64,000 bases of DNA from JACMLD01 sp039919885 (GTDB lineage: Bacteria > Bacteroidota > Bacteroidia > Chitinophagales > Chitinophagaceae), in NCBI GenBank assembly GCA_039919885.1, contig JBDSEV010000059.1, positions 1 to 64,000 on the forward strand, given 5' to 3'. The notes under the pieces are model-generated. The model saw nothing but the letters and a program-made list of their open reading frames with translations, had not been told where the DNA came from and made no database searches. Shown piece by piece: positions 63,554 through 64,000 of the stretch; the stretch's first letter is position 1; each line of letters starts with the position of its first letter. The translations under genes were made by a program, and so were the position numbers.

Positions 63554-64000
63554 TCGCATAATTTATTTTTTCAATTATGCCATAGCTGAAATGGGTATTT
63601 CTATTGAATCCGGTTTGCCTACGGGATCTTCAACTTACTATCGCACCACGTCCAATAAAAACCAGGCCTCATTCCTTTTATAGTTTCCGTAAAACTTTTT
63701 TAAACAATGCTTTTTCCGTGCAGGCGTAGCTATTTCTGTTCGCCGATAATAACGTTTGCACTAATAATTCTCAACATCGCTACAACTGCGGGGCGCAGTC
63801 AACAACCTGGCAGGTGGCCTTCATGATACCGACTACTTGATTAAAAATGGCTGGCAGCAGCAGCATATCATTGAACTGAGTCCTGCTCCCTGATGATCAT
63901 GCCTGTGCGCTACCAGCCATTACTATTATATTATTAACACATTCAATAAACGCTTACCATCATCCATAGTCCAAAGGACAAGCAGAAACCTTTCCCGGAG
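63554..64000. other. 447-bp region after the Crp/Fnr gene, no clear gene
   Basis: No convincing reading frame. An open frame of about 40 codons ends at 63893 and contains a regular stretch (NNLAGGLHDTDYLI), but it has no good start and may be a remnant or chance. No tRNA or terminator was recognised. Confidence 0.4.

Noticed and set aside
58810..63693. 13-bp direct repeat TAGTTTCCGTAAA at 58810 and 63681
   Set aside because: Two copies of a short AT-rich word flanking the nirB/cobA part of the island might mark insertion ends, but there are no longer matches or att-like features around them.
1..64000. Search for tRNA, rRNA, CRISPR arrays, prophage or insertion sequences
   Set aside because: No cloverleaf-like sequence, regularly spaced repeats, integrase or transposase gene was recognised by reading.

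Overview
The window looks like chromosomal DNA from a Bacteroidota bacterium, most probably of the Chitinophagaceae or a close relative. Evidence: outer-membrane TonB receptors with a carboxypeptidase-like N-terminal domain, a type IX secretion (T9SS) C-terminal sorting domain, the DUF1501/DUF1800 pair, a sufBCDSE operon ending in a DUF59 gene and an Rrf2 gene, regulatory-propeller histidine kinases with LytTR regulators, few Shine-Dalgarno sequences, and scattered matches to the Bacteroidota -7 box TAnnTTTG. The genus is inference. No rRNA, tRNA, CRISPR, phage or insertion sequence was recognised.

Layout. 1-300: palindromes sharing a TCCTACGGA-like core. 297-4394: yifB/comM, an ABC exporter, a DUF2721 membrane protein. 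4555-10115 (minus): TonB receptor, a small metal-locus-like membrane protein, a TPR histidine kinase and a LuxR-type response regulator. 10295-13580: DUF1501 and DUF1800 secreted proteins. 13833-19026: thiolase, a secreted protein, pyrD, an outer-membrane barrel, TerC and a SnoaL-like protein. 19048-25331 (minus): complete SUF iron-sulfur assembly operon, sufB-C-D-S-E, DUF59, rrf2. 25848-28503: DUF5694 protein, lipoprotein, nucleoid-associated protein. 28666-32526: LytTR regulator and propeller histidine kinase. 32597-33557: tandem globins. 33951-34939: four small unrecognised genes in a row. 35169-37194: VanZ protein and a Tat-exported class V aminotransferase. 37437-43393 (minus): LctP permease, D-2-hydroxyacid dehydrogenase, tartronate-semialdehyde-type reductase, glycerate kinase and a phosphonatase-like HAD, a set converging on D-glycerate. 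43794-45626: parvulin PPIase and a DUF3500 protein. 45768-49108 (minus): probable copper locus with MbnP-like lipoprotein, di-haem MbnH/MauG-like lipoprotein, an outer-membrane protein and a small Cys-rich membrane protein. 49541-63553: nitrate assimilation island.

The nitrate island is the most interesting part. It holds mobA, a rubredoxin-tailed protein with a nitrite/sulfite-reductase-like body that lacks the sirohaem/Fe-S cysteines, a nitrate-reductase-associated protein (NRAP), a 1187-residue nitrate reductase fused to a NirB-type FAD/NAD(P)H reductase plus BFD iron-sulfur domain, a NarK transporter, an alginate-export-type porin, nirD, nirB, cobA for sirohaem, and a Crp/Fnr regulator with four N-terminal cysteines. 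An FNR-architecture palindrome lies about 31 bp upstream of a perfect -7 box in the nirB/cobA divergent region. Together the genes cover outer- and inner-membrane uptake, nitrate to nitrite, nitrite to ammonium, two cofactor steps and control. The electron path into the nitrate reductase (fused NAD(P)H reductase, possibly with a rubredoxin protein) is the part least like textbook systems.
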